64,000 bases of DNA from Marinobacter salinus (GCF_001854125.1 NZ_CP017715.1:1860001-1924000); one strand, 5' to 3'; positions 10,303 to 21,904 are shown, numbered from the stretch's first letter. Numbers and translations: made by a program. The notes: generated from the letters alone by a model not told the origin.

Positions 10303-10330
10303 GGTATGCCCGCAAAAAAAGGGGCATACC
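10303..10330 (-). repeat. Hairpin in rpsB-tsf spacer
   Basis: A 9-bp perfect inverted repeat (10303-10311 with 10322-10330) encloses a 10-nt loop that reads as a T-run on the minus strand. No T-run follows the downstream arm, so simple termination is unlikely. Partial attenuation or mRNA processing between rpsB and tsf would fit the known uneven expression of this gene pair, but that is inference. Confidence 0.5.
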
Positions 10331-10356
10331 ATACATCTCAAACGTGAAGCTGAGAG

Positions 10357-11109
10357 TTACTCAGCGGCCGGAGCGGCACCTTCAGCGCCTTCGCTGACTT
10401 CAACAAATTCGTCAGCGCCTGAACCCGCAGACTGGGATGCTTCCATGCAGGTGTCGGCAACTGCCTTCACATAGATCTGAATCGCACGAATGGCGTCATC
10501 GTTACCCGGAATTACGTAGTCAACACCGTCAGGATCGCTGTTGGTATCAACAACACCGATCACAGGAATGCCCAGCTTGTTGGCTTCCTTGATGGCGATA
10601 CGCTCGTGATCAACATCGATAACGAACAGCGCGTCCGGCAAGCCACCCATGTCCTTGATACCGCCAATGGAGCGCTCAAGCTTATCCATCTCACGGGTAC
10701 GCTCGAGAGCTTCTTTCTTGGTCAGCTTGTCGAAGGTGCCGTCTTTGCTCTGGGCATCCAGATCACGGTAGCGACGGATAGACTGACGGATGGTCTTGTA
10801 GTTGGTAAGCATGCCACCGAGCCAGCGATGGTTAACGAACGGCTGGCCAGAGCGCTCTGCTTCTTCCTTGACGATCTTGGCCGCGGCACGCTTGGTACCA
10901 ACGAACAGGATCTTGTTCTTGCTCTCTGCCAGCTGCTGAACGAAGTTCAGCGCATTGTTCATCGCAGGAACAGTCTGCTCAAGGTTGATGATATGAATCT
11001 TGTTACGGGCGCCGAAGATGAACTTCGACATTTTCGGGTTCCAGTAGCGAGTCTGGTGACCGAAGTGAGCACCTGCCTTTAGCAGGTCACGCATATTTAC
11101 CTGAGCCAT
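10357..11109 (-). CDS. rpsB: 30S ribosomal protein S2
   Basis: A small-subunit ribosomal protein of 250 aa. The start [19 protein letters not shown] and the signatures [20 protein letters not shown] and [14 protein letters not shown] are diagnostic. The tail is acidic and alanine-rich. It is the first gene of the long minus-strand operon that runs through lpxD, and it is divergent from map. Confidence 0.98.
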   Translation of the reverse strand: MAQVNMRDLLKAGAHFGHQTRYWNPKMSKFIFGARNKIHIINLEQTVPAMNNALNFVQQLAESKNKILFVGTKRAAAKIVKEEAERSGQPFVNHRWLGGMLTNYKTIRQSIRRYRDLDAQSKDGTFDKLTKKEALERTREMDKLERSIGGIKDMGGLPDALFVIDVDHERIAIKEANKLGIPVIGVVDTNSDPDGVDYVIPGNDDAIRAIQIYVKAVADTCMEASQSAGSGADEFVEVSEGAEGAAPAAE

Positions 11110-11253
11110 GATATTTACCTTTTAGCTTCGGGTTAGTCCTCCACGCGTCCGATTGACCCAACCTGCCCTCACTCTGATTACATGAAGGGAGGCACCCTGG
11201 GACAACGTGCCGACACGTGTGTGAATTTGCTGGATTCGTTTCCAGCGGGCGCG

Positions 11254-11259
11254 TTTATA
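11254..11259 (-). promoter_or_regulatory. Putative -10 of the rpsB promoter
   Basis: On the minus strand TATAAA is followed at once by CGCGCCCGC, a GC-rich discriminator of the type seen at stringently controlled ribosomal promoters. It lies about 145 nt upstream of rpsB. No convincing -35 hexamer was seen at 16-18 nt, so this is tentative. Confidence 0.35.
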
Positions 11260-11365
11260 CCATAAACCGGCCGGAAAACGCCATTAATTTTGCGAGCGAC
11301 CTTCCTTGTACCAAGTCACTCAGCCCCTTAAAATGCCGGTTCTACACAAATTAATGGGAAGCCCG

Positions 11366-12136
11366 ATGCAGGTATCGATCAAGACTCCGGAAGAAATCGA
11401 AAAGATGCGCGTAGCCGGCCGTCTGGCCGCAGAAGTCCTAGAAATGATTGGCGAGCACATCAAACCCGGTGTCAGCACCGAAGAAATTGACCGGATCTGT
11501 CACGATTACATCGTCAATGAACAAAAGGCTATTCCGGCACCCCTCAATTACAAGGGCTTTCCGAAGTCTGTCTGCACGTCAGTTAATCATGTTATCTGCC
11601 ATGGCATTCCGTCAGAAAAGAAAATCCTGAAGGACGGAGATATCCTCAATATTGATGTGACGGTCATTAAAGACGAATACCACGGCGACACCAGCAAAAT
11701 GTGGATCGTCGGAAAACCCAAACCCGGAACCGAACGACTCATCCAGATTACCCAGGAATGCCTATATAAAGGTATTGAACTGGTCAGACCCGGTACGCGC
11801 CTGGGGGATATCGGTCATGTGATTCAACAGCATGCCGAAAAACACCGTTACTCAGTGGTGCGGGATTATTGCGGTCATGGTATCGGCAAGGTGTTCCATG
11901 AAGAGCCCCAGGTCATGCACTACGGCAAGCCCGGAACCGGCCTCGAGCTGCAAGAAGGTATGACCTTTACCATTGAGCCCATGATCAATCAGGGCAAGTA
12001 CCAGACCAAACTACTGCCGGACGGCTGGACCGTGGTTACCAAGGACCACAAGCTGTCCGCCCAGTGGGAGCACACCATCCTGGTGACCGCTGACGGTCAT
12101 GAGGTCCTCACTAAACGAACGGAAGAGTCCTTATAA
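11366..12136 (+). CDS. map: Type I methionine aminopeptidase
   Basis: Removes the initiator methionine from nascent proteins. The product is 256 aa from the ATG at 11366, which is preceded by GGGAAG and gives the usual N-terminus (MQVSIKTPEEIEKMRVAGR); the frame is open further upstream to 11306. Metal ligands are visible in NIDVTVIKDEYHGDTSKM (two Asp), GHGIGKVFHEEP (His) and FTIEPM (Glu), with a final Glu in QWEHTI. The order rpsB (divergent), map, glnD, dapC is conserved in related genomes. Confidence 0.96.
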   Translation: MQVSIKTPEEIEKMRVAGRLAAEVLEMIGEHIKPGVSTEEIDRICHDYIVNEQKAIPAPLNYKGFPKSVCTSVNHVICHGIPSEKKILKDGDILNIDVTVIKDEYHGDTSKMWIVGKPKPGTERLIQITQECLYKGIELVRPGTRLGDIGHVIQQHAEKHRYSVVRDYCGHGIGKVFHEEPQVMHYGKPGTGLELQEGMTFTIEPMINQGKYQTKLLPDGWTVVTKDHKLSAQWEHTILVTADGHEVLTKRTEESL

Positions 12137-14781
12137 GTGGACCTCAGCGAGCTGGAATCCCGCATCAGTAATGACACCTCTCCCGTCTCTGCCGCCAGGG
12201 AGCTGTTGAGGGAAAGGTACAATGCCGACGCAGAAGCTTTTCGCCAGGGCGCCGATGTTCGTGCCCTGGTCCAGTCCAGAGCGGATACCGTTGATACTGT
12301 CCTGCGACTGATCTGGAACCGGTATCCATTTTCCAGCTCGCCAGACATCGCATTGATTGCGGTCGGCGGTTACGGTCGGGGGAACTTCACCCCCACTCCG
12401 ACATAGACCTCCTGATTCTGACAAAAGATGGGATCAAGGAAAGCTGGCAGGAAGATCTCGGTGCTTTCGTGACACTTCTCTGGGACCTGAGGCTCGACAT
12501 TGGCCACAGCGTACGCAGCATTGATGAAAACAAGAAAGCGGCACGCGAAGACATAACCATCCTGACCAACCTGCTGGAGACACGCACTATTGCGGGGCCG
12601 GACGAACTCAGGCAAGAACTGAGCGAGCAGGTCTACTCTGATGCGGTGAGCAGCGACCGCGACTATTTTATCGCTAAACGGGAAGAGCAAAAAGAACGCC
12701 ATAAAAAATATGGTGATACCGAATACAATCTCGAACCCAACGTTAAAGGTTCCCCGGGGGCCCTCAGGGATATCCAGACTATCGGCTGGATTACCAAGCG
12801 GCATTTCGGTCTTCAGAACATCGCCGACCTGACAAGCTTCAGCATTCTTACGGAGGAAGAACACCAGATTCTGTTCCAGGGCGAAACCTTCCTCTGGCAG
12901 CTTCGCTATGGTCTCCAGCTGTTGGCAGACCGCAACGAAAACAGGCTTTTGTTCGATCACCAGAGAGCACTGGCCGAGATGCTCGGGTACCGGGATGAAG
13001 ATAAGCGCCTCGGCGTTGAGCTGATGATGCAGTCCTATTACCGAACCGTGCTCGCACTGGCTGAGCTCACGGACGTAATACTCCAATACTATGACGAAGC
13101 GATTCTTGGCACCGGAACCAAAGACGACATACAGCCACTCAACAAGCGCTTTCAGATGCGCAACCTCTACATAGAGGCCGTCAACAACCAGGTTTTCGCC
13201 TACGCCCCCTACGCCATCATGGAAATTTTTGTGTTGATGGCCCAACATCCGGAAATCAAGGGGATCCGGGCGACCACCATCCGTTCACTGCGGGCACATC
13301 GCCACCTGATTGATGATGCGTTCCGCTCCGATCTGGCAGTAACCACTCTCTTCATGGAGTTGTTGCGGACACCCCATCCGCTGGACCAGACGTTGTCAGC
13401 CATGAAGAAGTACAACGTACTGGGGCGCTACCTGCCGGAATTCGGCCAGATCATCGGCCAGATGCAGCACGATCTTTTCCATATTTATACTGTCGACGCA
13501 CACACCATGCGGGTTATCCGCAACATGATCAGGCTTACCGGTGCTGAGGCGCGATCTGAATATCCCCTGGCGTCGCGGTTGATTCATCGGCTGCCAAAAC
13601 TCGAAACCCTGTTCATTGCCGGCCTCTATCACGATGTGGCCAAGGGGCGTGGAGGCGATCACTCCGAACTGGGCGCTATCGATGCAGAAGCCTTCTGCGA
13701 GAGGCACCACCTCAGCGAGCGGGACACCAAACTGATTTCATGGCTGGTAGAGAATCACCTGCTGATGTCCATGACCGCCCAGCGCAAAGACATTTCAGAT
13801 CCGGATATCATTCATGACTTTGCCCAGGCCGTTCCCAGCCAGGCACACCTAGACTATCTCTACGTATTAACGGTTTGCGATATCAGCGCCACCAATCCGA
13901 AGCTCTGGAACACCTGGCGAGCATCCCTGCTTCGTCAACTTTACATTGAGGCCAAGCGAGCCCTCAGGCGCGGCACCGAAACACCGGTCAACCGCCATGA
14001 ATGGGTGAGCGCAACCCAGTCAGAAGCAAGAGAGATCCTGCACGCACAGAACATGACCGATGAGCAGATCGACAATATCTGGCAAACGGTGGATGAAGAC
14101 TATTTCCTGCAGGATTCGACCGTCGATATTGCCTGGCAAACAGCAGCCATCATCCGCCATGGAGACAATCCCGATCCACTGGTGTTGATCCGCGACACCC
14201 GTGGGGGGCCAACTGACGGCTACTCTCAGATCATCATTTATATGAAAGACCGGGTAGCCCTGTTCGCAGCCACGACCGCCGTGCTGGAACAGCTCAACCT
14301 GAATATCGTGGATGCGAGAATCAGCTCGAGCGCAGGCCCCTACTCGATCAGCTCTTACGTGGTTCTGGACGAGCAGGGCCAGCCCCTGGGTACAGATCCG
14401 GCCCGCAAGGAACGGGTGCGCAAGCGCCTGATCGAGGAACTGGATGACCCTGAAGACTATCCGGACATCATTCATCGTCGAACGCCCCGACAATTGAAGC
14501 ACTTCGCGTTTCCAACCGAGGTAACGTTCTCTAACGACACCGTAAACCAGCGTACGGTCATGGAAGTCATAACGCCGGACCGGGCCGGCCTTCTGGCACG
14601 AATCGGCCAGGTACTTCTTGAGCACCGTGTGCGCCTCGCCAACGCAAAAATCGCCACGCTGGGAGAACGCGTTGAGGACGTATTCTTTGTCACGGACGAG
14701 CATGGTGAGCCCCTTCGCGACCCCAATCAGTGCCAAGAACTGCAGCGGGACCTCTGTAAAATGCTGGACGATATTCAATGA
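12137..14781 (+). CDS. glnD: Bifunctional uridylyltransferase/UMP-removing enzyme GlnD, with an apparent frameshift
   Basis: GlnD senses glutamine and uridylylates or deuridylylates the PII protein. The GTG at 12137 opens directly after the map stop. The first frame reads to VGGYGRGNFTPTPT and stops at 12406. Restoring one G in the G5 run at 12378-12382 gives GGYGRGELHPHSDIDLLIL, the exact nucleotidyltransferase active-site motif, and continues in the frame that stays open to 14781. The repaired protein would be 881 aa, the family length. Downstream parts look intact: an HD phosphohydrolase domain (LFIAGLYHDVAKGRGGDHSE) and two C-terminal ACT domains (about residues 695-881). As written, the gene is broken inside its catalytic motif. 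A homopolymer sequencing error is the simplest explanation; a real mutation cannot be excluded. The fragment that could start at 12469 would lack the catalytic motif. Confidence 0.9.
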
Positions 14782-15980
14782 ACCCGAACCTGGACAGGCT
14801 CCATCCCTACCCTTTCGAGAAACTGACCAAACTCAAAGCCGGCATTGCCACACCTGAGCATCTGACGCCCATTTCCCTCGGCATCGGAGAACCCAAGCAC
14901 CCGTCACCCGGGTTTGTGAAGCAGGTTATCTCGGACAATCTGGACAAGCTTGCAAATTACCCGACCACCAAAGGCACCGACGAGCTGCGCGAGGTCATCG
15001 CCCAATGGGCGACCCGGCGATTTCATCTCAAGCCGGGATCACTGAGCCCTGCTGACAACATCGTTCCTGTTAACGGGACGCGGGAAGGCATTTTTTCGCT
15101 GGTACAGGCCGTTGTGGCTACAAGCGACAACGCAACTGTCGTCAGCCCGAATCCTTTCTATCAGGTCTACGAAGGTGCCGCTCTGCTGGCGGGGGCCACG
15201 CCGGTTTACCTGCCTTGCGACGCATCAAACAGCTTCATACCGGACTTTGACCGTGTGCCGGAAAACGTCTGGAAGGACTGCCAAATTCTTTTCCTGTGCT
15301 CTCCCGGCAACCCCAGCGGCTCAGTGATCCCCCGCGACACTCTGGTCAAGGTCATTGCGCTGGCCGACAAACACAACTTCATCGTCGCCTCGGACGAATG
15401 TTATTCGGAACTATACCCCGACGAAAACAATCCACCCGAGGGTCTGTTGCAGGCCTGCGCGGCCATCGGCCGGCATGATTTCAGCCGTTGTATTGTGTTC
15501 CATAGCCTGTCCAAGCGCAGCAACCTGCCAGGATTGCGCTCGGGCTTTGTGGCCGGCGACTCCGGCATACTCAAAGGTTATCTGAAGTACCGTACCTATC
15601 ACGGTTGCGCCATGCCCATCCATAATCAGCTGGCCAGCATCGCTGCCTGGCAGGATGAGGACCACGTGAAGGAAAACCGGGCGGCGTATCGCAGTAAATT
15701 CGAGGCAGTGATCCCCATTCTTCGCGAAGTCATGGACGTCGATTTCCCGGATGCGGGATTCTACCTCTGGCCTTTGACACCCATGGATGATGAAACCTTT
15801 GCGCGCGAGTTGTCTGCCCAACAGAATGTTCACGTCTTGCCCGGCCGTTACCTGTCACGAGCGGTGGATGGCTACAACCCGGGAGAAAACCGGGTTCGCA
15901 TGGCACTGGTCGCCCCTCTGGAGGAGTGTGTCGAAGCAGCAAAGCGCATCGTCGAGTTTGTAAAGGCAAGCAAAGCATGA
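14778..15980 (+). CDS. dapC: Succinyldiaminopimelate aminotransferase DapC
   Basis: A PLP-dependent class I/II aminotransferase that converts N-succinyl-2-amino-6-ketopimelate to N-succinyl-diaminopimelate for lysine and cell wall. The product is 400 aa, starting MNPNLDRLHPYPFEKLTKL. The PLP lysine is in HSLSKRSNLPGLRSGF, and the conserved NPGNPSG-like loop is CSPGNPSGSVI. The ATG overlaps the glnD stop (ATGA). The dapC, Spx-like, dapD, dapE order supports the substrate assignment over generic aminotransferases. Confidence 0.93.
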   Translation: MNPNLDRLHPYPFEKLTKLKAGIATPEHLTPISLGIGEPKHPSPGFVKQVISDNLDKLANYPTTKGTDELREVIAQWATRRFHLKPGSLSPADNIVPVNGTREGIFSLVQAVVATSDNATVVSPNPFYQVYEGAALLAGATPVYLPCDASNSFIPDFDRVPENVWKDCQILFLCSPGNPSGSVIPRDTLVKVIALADKHNFIVASDECYSELYPDENNPPEGLLQACAAIGRHDFSRCIVFHSLSKRSNLPGLRSGFVAGDSGILKGYLKYRTYHGCAMPIHNQLASIAAWQDEDHVKENRAAYRSKFEAVIPILREVMDVDFPDAGFYLWPLTPMDDETFARELSAQQNVHVLPGRYLSRAVDGYNPGENRVRMALVAPLEECVEAAKRIVEFVKASKA

Positions 15981-16324
15981 AGATATACGGCATCAAGAAC
16001 TGCGACACCGTCAAAAAGGCCCGCAAGTGGCTGGACGAACAAGGCATCTCCTACGAGTTTCACGACTTCAAGAAAGAGGGTCTTGATGACACGTTACTGA
16101 ATCGCTGGGAAAAGGCAGTCGGCTGGGAGGCTCTGATCAACCGCCGCGGCACCACCTGGCGCAAACTTCCTGACGAGGTTCGTGATACCATTAGCGCCCA
16201 ATCCGCCCATGACATCATGATCGAGAACCCTTCGATCATCAAACGGCCGGTCGTTGAGTATAAAGATTCCGTCTCGGTCGGCTTTAATGCCGAAGAATGG
16301 GCCAAACAGTTTTCCAACGCTTGA
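15977..16324 (+). CDS. ArsC/Spx-family thioredoxin-fold protein (YffB-like)
   Basis: A 115-aa protein of the arsenate reductase/Spx family, most like the YffB branch that is habitually found between dapC and dapD or dapE. It begins MKIYGIKNCDTVKKARKWL; a single Cys (residue 9) is at the active-site position, followed by T rather than a second Cys. IKRPVVEYKDSVSVGF is the conserved C-terminal segment. The ATG overlaps the dapC stop (ATGA), so translation is probably coupled. The physiological role is unknown; arsenate reduction is not supported by the context. Confidence 0.88.
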   Translation: MKIYGIKNCDTVKKARKWLDEQGISYEFHDFKKEGLDDTLLNRWEKAVGWEALINRRGTTWRKLPDEVRDTISAQSAHDIMIENPSIIKRPVVEYKDSVSVGFNAEEWAKQFSNA

Positions 16325-16354
16325 ATCTGACGAATTTATAGGAGCAAACACCTG

Positions 16355-18506
<2,152 letters not shown>

Positions 18507-18526
18507 ACCTCAGTACCCAGCATACT

Positions 18527-18769
18527 TCAATAGTGGGGAGGAGGGGTTTCCTCTTCCTCGCTCTTTATATTTGAAGGGGACACGTCCTTCAGCTGCTTGT
18601 GCAGGAGCTGCTTGGCCTCCCAAAGTTCACGAAGCTCAAGCTCCTGCTTCGCCACCTGCTCGCTCAGGGTATTTATGATGTCATCCTGAAACGCTAAACG
18701 CGTTTCCAGTTCGTCGAGTCGTGCTTCCAGCTCTTTCTGACTCATTTGGCTAAAGAAACTCCCGTTCAT
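18527..18769 (-). CDS. slyX: SlyX family protein
   Basis: A small coiled-coil protein of 80 aa. Heptad-like Leu spacing runs from residue 12 to about 62 (LEARLDELETRLAFQDDIIN), and the C-terminus ends in PPPHY, the family hallmark. The biochemical role is not established. Two starts are possible, ATG at 18769 or at 18745 (MSQKELEARL). It is convergent with dapE, 20 nt apart, with no hairpin between them. Confidence 0.85.
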   Translation of the reverse strand: MNGSFFSQMSQKELEARLDELETRLAFQDDIINTLSEQVAKQELELRELWEAKQLLHKQLKDVSPSNIKSEEEETPPPHY

Positions 18770-18810
18770 GGGTGGCTATAGAATGCGACTGACGGCACTC
18801 CGCAACTGCA

Positions 18811-18838
18811 TTGATTTGGTCAGCGCTCGGGATAATCT
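18811..18838 (+). promoter_or_regulatory. Possible sigma-70 promoter of the cold-shock-domain gene
   Basis: TTGATT at 18811-18816 and TAATCT at 18833-18838 are separated by 16 nt. A start near 18845 would leave a long leader of about 125 nt before the ATG at 18973, as is common for cold-shock genes. The match is modest. Confidence 0.3.
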
Positions 18839-18900
18839 GGTATCATGCCGCTTTTGCCCGCTGGCACTTCCATTTTCAGGAAGTCTCGCGGTTTTCATCG

Positions 18901-18936
18901 ACCGGATGTGCGATTTTACCCGATATCCGGTTTTTT
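18901..18936 (+). terminator. Terminator-like hairpin in the leader of the cold-shock-domain gene
   Basis: A 7-bp stem (18901-18907 with 18925-18931) has a 17-nt loop and is followed immediately by six T (18931-18936). It lies inside the presumed leader and not after a gene, so it may act as an attenuator or temperature-sensitive element. The large loop weakens the case. Confidence 0.4.
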
Positions 18937-18972
18937 ATCGTTAGCGTTAAAAGAATGGAGAAATCTCAGTCA

Positions 18973-19503
18973 ATGCGTAATCCAGCCAAAGCGATCCTTG
19001 TTGCTATCCTGATCGCTATTCCCGCACCACTGGTACTGGCCCTTTTGCTCTCATTTACCCCGGAACCTCTTCGTTTGATTGCATCAGGTGAATTTGTAGA
19101 GGCTCTCGGAAGCAATCGAGGCATTGCAGCTTACATCATCGCCTTTATTATCTTCGGTTTCGTTGGCTTCCTGACCGTTGCCCTGTCAGGCAAGCAGCAA
19201 GCGGCCAAGCGCACAACAAACCGTGCCGCCCGCGCTCAGGACGACAACTACCAGGATGATGACGATGGTGACTATGACGAGAACAGCCCGGAAGGTGACG
19301 AAGAAGGCACCGTAAAGTGGTTTAACGTCAAGAAAGGCTTCGGCTTTATCGTTCGCGACAGCGGTGATGAAGTCTTTGTTCATTTCCGCGCCATTCGTGG
19401 TCGCGGTCGTCGGGTTCTGCGCCAGGGCCAGCTGGTTCGTTTCAATGTTGTTGAAGCGGATAAAGGTCTGCAGGCAGACAACGTGTCTATCCTGAGCGAC
19501 TGA
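18973..19503 (+). CDS. Membrane-anchored cold-shock-domain protein
   Basis: A 176-aa protein with two hydrophobic helices (about residues 6-30 and 50-72; [18 protein letters not shown] is the second), a very acidic linker ([20 protein letters not shown]) and a C-terminal cold-shock domain. Both nucleic-acid-binding motifs are present, KGFGFI (RNP1) and VFVHF (RNP2). It should display a single-strand RNA/DNA-binding domain at the cytoplasmic face of the inner membrane. The frame is open to 18811. The ATG at 18973 is preferred because the upstream segment overlaps a promoter-like sequence and looks non-coding; an ATG at 18955 is also possible. A strong terminator follows. Confidence 0.85.
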   Translation: MRNPAKAILVAILIAIPAPLVLALLLSFTPEPLRLIASGEFVEALGSNRGIAAYIIAFIIFGFVGFLTVALSGKQQAAKRTTNRAARAQDDNYQDDDDGDYDENSPEGDEEGTVKWFNVKKGFGFIVRDSGDEVFVHFRAIRGRGRRVLRQGQLVRFNVVEADKGLQADNVSILSD

Positions 19504-19520
19504 AACCTGCAGATAACCAT

Positions 19521-19546
19521 AAAGGCAGCCCTCGGGCTGCCTTTTT
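19521..19546 (+). terminator. Rho-independent terminator after the cold-shock-domain gene
   Basis: AAAGGCAGCCC and GGGCTGCCTTT form an 11-bp stem around a 2-nt centre (functionally a 4-nt loop), followed by a T-run. It lies 17 nt after the stop, and the complementary A-run lets it also serve the minus-strand gene that ends at 19546. Confidence 0.9.
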
Positions 19547-19920
19547 CAATTCCATACGACCTGCTGTTCGCCCCTGTGGTCAAGGCGCCACCATTTCTCA
19601 TCCTCCACTGGTTCCCCTTCCTTCCAGTCGCCCGGGCTGCAGCGAATCTCCGTATCCATCGAGCGCCACGCACTTCGAGCACAGTCCAGATCAGTATTCC
19701 AGGGTAATTTCGCCCCCTCAATAACCACTGAGGTGAAGCGCTTTCCGAAAGCGCCTGGGTAAAGGGATATTCTCAGCCGCTCACCCTCATAAACACCAGC
19801 CCCCTTAACGAAGGACGATGTCACACCGTCCTCAAGCTCGAGATTGTCCAGATGGCTCCCGAGCCAACGTGAAACCGCGCCTGCCGGGAGGTCACGAATG
19901 TAAATTTCCAGATCCTGCAC
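19546..19920 (-). CDS. Hypothetical protein translationally coupled to the ClpN-ATPase gene
   Basis: A protein of 124 aa from GTG at 19920 (an ATG at 19959 is an alternative). GGAG lies 9 nt before the GTG, and the start is inside the preceding gene, overlapping it by 29 nt. It begins VQDLEIYIRDLPAGAVSRWL. It has no signal peptide or membrane segment and is rich in Trp and acidic residues towards the C-terminus. No family is recognised. The tight overlap suggests it works with the upstream ATPase. Confidence 0.7.
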   Translation of the reverse strand: MQDLEIYIRDLPAGAVSRWLGSHLDNLELEDGVTSSFVKGAGVYEGERLRISLYPGAFGKRFTSVVIEGAKLPWNTDLDCARSAWRSMDTEIRCSPGDWKEGEPVEDEKWWRLDHRGEQQVVWN

Positions 19921-21289
19921 CCGCTGAATCTCCGTCCTGATTATCACAATGAAGCACATAGTGAACTGGCCCGGGGCGCGCTGCAACCCAACGTTCGAGT
20001 TCCCATCGCAGATCCTCTGACGAAAGGCGCCGCAATGTACCCGCCGACTTTCGCTCATGCCACAACACTTCCGCTGCGGCCTTCCGTAAATGGAGGTCGT
20101 CCAGACCGCTCCCTGGGGCGCCGACATCCTCATTCCGCGCCATGGCAACCAGGCTCTGCCGACGAACAGTATCAGCCTGACCTGCCAGTGCAAGAGACTC
20201 CGCGGAACCGCACCTGGCGAACAAGTCCAACCTGGCCGCGGCCCTCTCAACCCACTGAAGTATCCCACCCGGCATGCTTACGCAGTGGCTCCGACGAGTC
20301 GCAGCGTAATGAATGACAGACAGAGGCAACTCGATATTCCACTGCTTCTCAATGGCCGCCTGATGCGCGACCAGTATTGCCTTCCGCTGGACCTGGCTTG
20401 ACCCTGGCATATCAAATACTTCAAGCGACCTGCCGAGCCAGTGTTCGAGGATGCGTTCTTCACCGGTGTTGTTATCGGGTCCGAGCAGGAGGAGGCCGCC
20501 TTCCCACCCCCCGACCAGTTGTGCTGAAACACTACCTGGCCTTTGCATCAGAGCCAGAAGGTCCGCCGGTGATGTGTTATCCAGAACCATAACGGGCCAT
20601 CGCCTGCGTTCCTCATCAGAGGGGACCGCAGGCCATTCGCTGGTCATCACCTCTGCCTCACGACGCAGATCCAGTTCCACAACGTCCAGATCCAGCGATG
20701 ACAGAAAACATTGCAGCCAGGAAGACTTCCCGATTCCACGTTCACCGCGAACCCAAACAAAGCTATCCACCAAAGCCGACATTGTAACCGCGACATCCTC
20801 AGCCAATTCAAGCCAATCCGCATCGGTAATAACAATCGGGGCGCGGGCATGGCTCTTCGCTTCGCCCCCATTGCCCTCATCGCCTCCCACGGCCCAGTCG
20901 GGGACCAGCTCCAGCACGGCAACATAAGCCTTGCCCTGCAGGCGCTCAGCCTTGTGAGTCAAAACCTCCAGCAAGACTGGCCAGTCCAGCCAGGGTGCAT
21001 CGCAGACCTGACGGGCGGCCGCGAGCCAGTAAATCAGTTGGGAAGACAGCAGCCCTTCTCCTCCAACCTCGGTCACGATTGGCTGTTCACATTGGATGGT
21101 CCGGACCAGTTCATCCATATCGACACCCCGAACGCGAAGAAACCGGGTAATCGAAGGGCAGGTATCCAGTAATGAAAGGAGGAAATCTTCAGTGGTAATA
21201 ACGCTTCCACCACGGCGATCAACGTTCTCCCCGGCCCGCACCAGGGCAGTCTGACACTCGGGGGCCAGGCATCCTTGCCAGTCATCCAT
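19892..21289 (-). CDS. Clp-N-domain-containing P-loop ATPase
   Basis: A protein of 465 aa from the ATG at 21289, preceded by AAGGAGAG (the frame is open to 21367). The first ~130 residues resemble the Clp N-terminal (ClpA/ClpB R) domain: GGSVITTEDFLLSLLD and HKAERLQGKAYVAVLEL. A linker leads to a P-loop, VRGERGIGKSSWLQ (about residue 190), a Walker B-like WPVMVLDN and a C-terminal helical part resembling a ClpA/B lid. Only one ATPase domain is present, and the pore loop and second AAA domain of ClpA are absent. It is therefore not a normal unfoldase. It may be a degenerate Clp-like regulator or adaptor. It overlaps the small downstream gene. Confidence 0.75.
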   Translation of the reverse strand: MDDWQGCLAPECQTALVRAGENVDRRGGSVITTEDFLLSLLDTCPSITRFLRVRGVDMDELVRTIQCEQPIVTEVGGEGLLSSQLIYWLAAARQVCDAPWLDWPVLLEVLTHKAERLQGKAYVAVLELVPDWAVGGDEGNGGEAKSHARAPIVITDADWLELAEDVAVTMSALVDSFVWVRGERGIGKSSWLQCFLSSLDLDVVELDLRREAEVMTSEWPAVPSDEERRRWPVMVLDNTSPADLLALMQRPGSVSAQLVGGWEGGLLLLGPDNNTGEERILEHWLGRSLEVFDMPGSSQVQRKAILVAHQAAIEKQWNIELPLSVIHYAATRRSHCVSMPGGILQWVERAAARLDLFARCGSAESLALAGQADTVRRQSLVAMARNEDVGAPGSGLDDLHLRKAAAEVLWHERKSAGTLRRLSSEDLRWELERWVAARPGPVHYVLHCDNQDGDSAGAGSGNLHS

Positions 21290-21378
21290 GCAACTCTCCT
21301 TGTTTTCAGTTCCGGATCGCATCCTCCTGACGCAATCCCGTTTTAGCGGCGGGAGACTAAGCCCCAACGCCTCCGAAC

Positions 21379-21819
21379 TTACCAGGTGCCAGTGTTCTCC
21401 ATGCTGGCCCAGGGCTCTTTGGGTGGTAGCGCCTCCCCTTTCTGCAACAGCTCGATGGAGATATTATCCGGGGTCCGGATAAACGCCATGTAGCCGTCCC
21501 GCGGCGGACGGTTGATCGTGACACCATTGGCCTTCAGGTGGTCACAAAGTCCGTATATATCATCGACACGGTAGGCCAGATGGCCAAAATTCCGCCCGCC
21601 CGTGTACTCCTCAGGATCCCAGTTGTATGTGAGCTCAATCATTGGGGCCTTGTCCTGACGGGCACGGTCTTCATCTTCAGCCGCTGCAAGAAACACCAGG
21701 GTGAACCGCCCCTTGTCGCTGCTTTTACGACTTATCTCTTTCATCCCCAGCAAGTCACAGAAAAAGTGCAGAGTCTCGTCCAGGTTGCTGACCCGAATCA
21801 TCGTGTGGAGGTATTGCAT
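21379..21819 (-). CDS. gloA: Lactoylglutathione lyase (glyoxalase I)
   Basis: Converts the methylglyoxal-glutathione hemithioacetal to S-lactoylglutathione. The product is 146 aa of the VOC fold with two beta-alpha-beta-beta-beta repeats. It begins [20 protein letters not shown]. Candidate metal ligands are His5, the Glu in MIELTYNW, the His in NFGHLAYRV and the Glu in SIELLQKGE. The C-terminal ~15 residues extend beyond the E. coli enzyme. It is convergent-independent of its neighbours and probably monocistronic. Confidence 0.9.
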   Translation of the reverse strand: MQYLHTMIRVSNLDETLHFFCDLLGMKEISRKSSDKGRFTLVFLAAAEDEDRARQDKAPMIELTYNWDPEEYTGGRNFGHLAYRVDDIYGLCDHLKANGVTINRPPRDGYMAFIRTPDNISIELLQKGEALPPKEPWASMENTGTW

Positions 21820-21904
21820 GACGGCTCCTGTTCATCAATTGGTGGTTTGCCTGTGAGTGCTTCCTCACCCTTACCTGAACGATAGTTTACGGTATTCTTC
21901 ACCA

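Noticed and set aside
12370..13248. 292-codon minus-strand open frame across the start of glnD
   Set aside because: It is antisense to clear GlnD sequence on both sides of the frameshift and has no start context or family match.
12469..14781. Treating the downstream part of glnD as a separate 770-aa gene
   Set aside because: The family motif is split exactly at the G-run and is restored by one base; the ATG at 12469 has no ribosome binding site and would remove the catalytic centre.
15977..16324. Arsenate reductase as the function of the ArsC-like gene
   Set aside because: No other ars genes are near, and the YffB-like branch in the dap cluster is not known to reduce arsenate.
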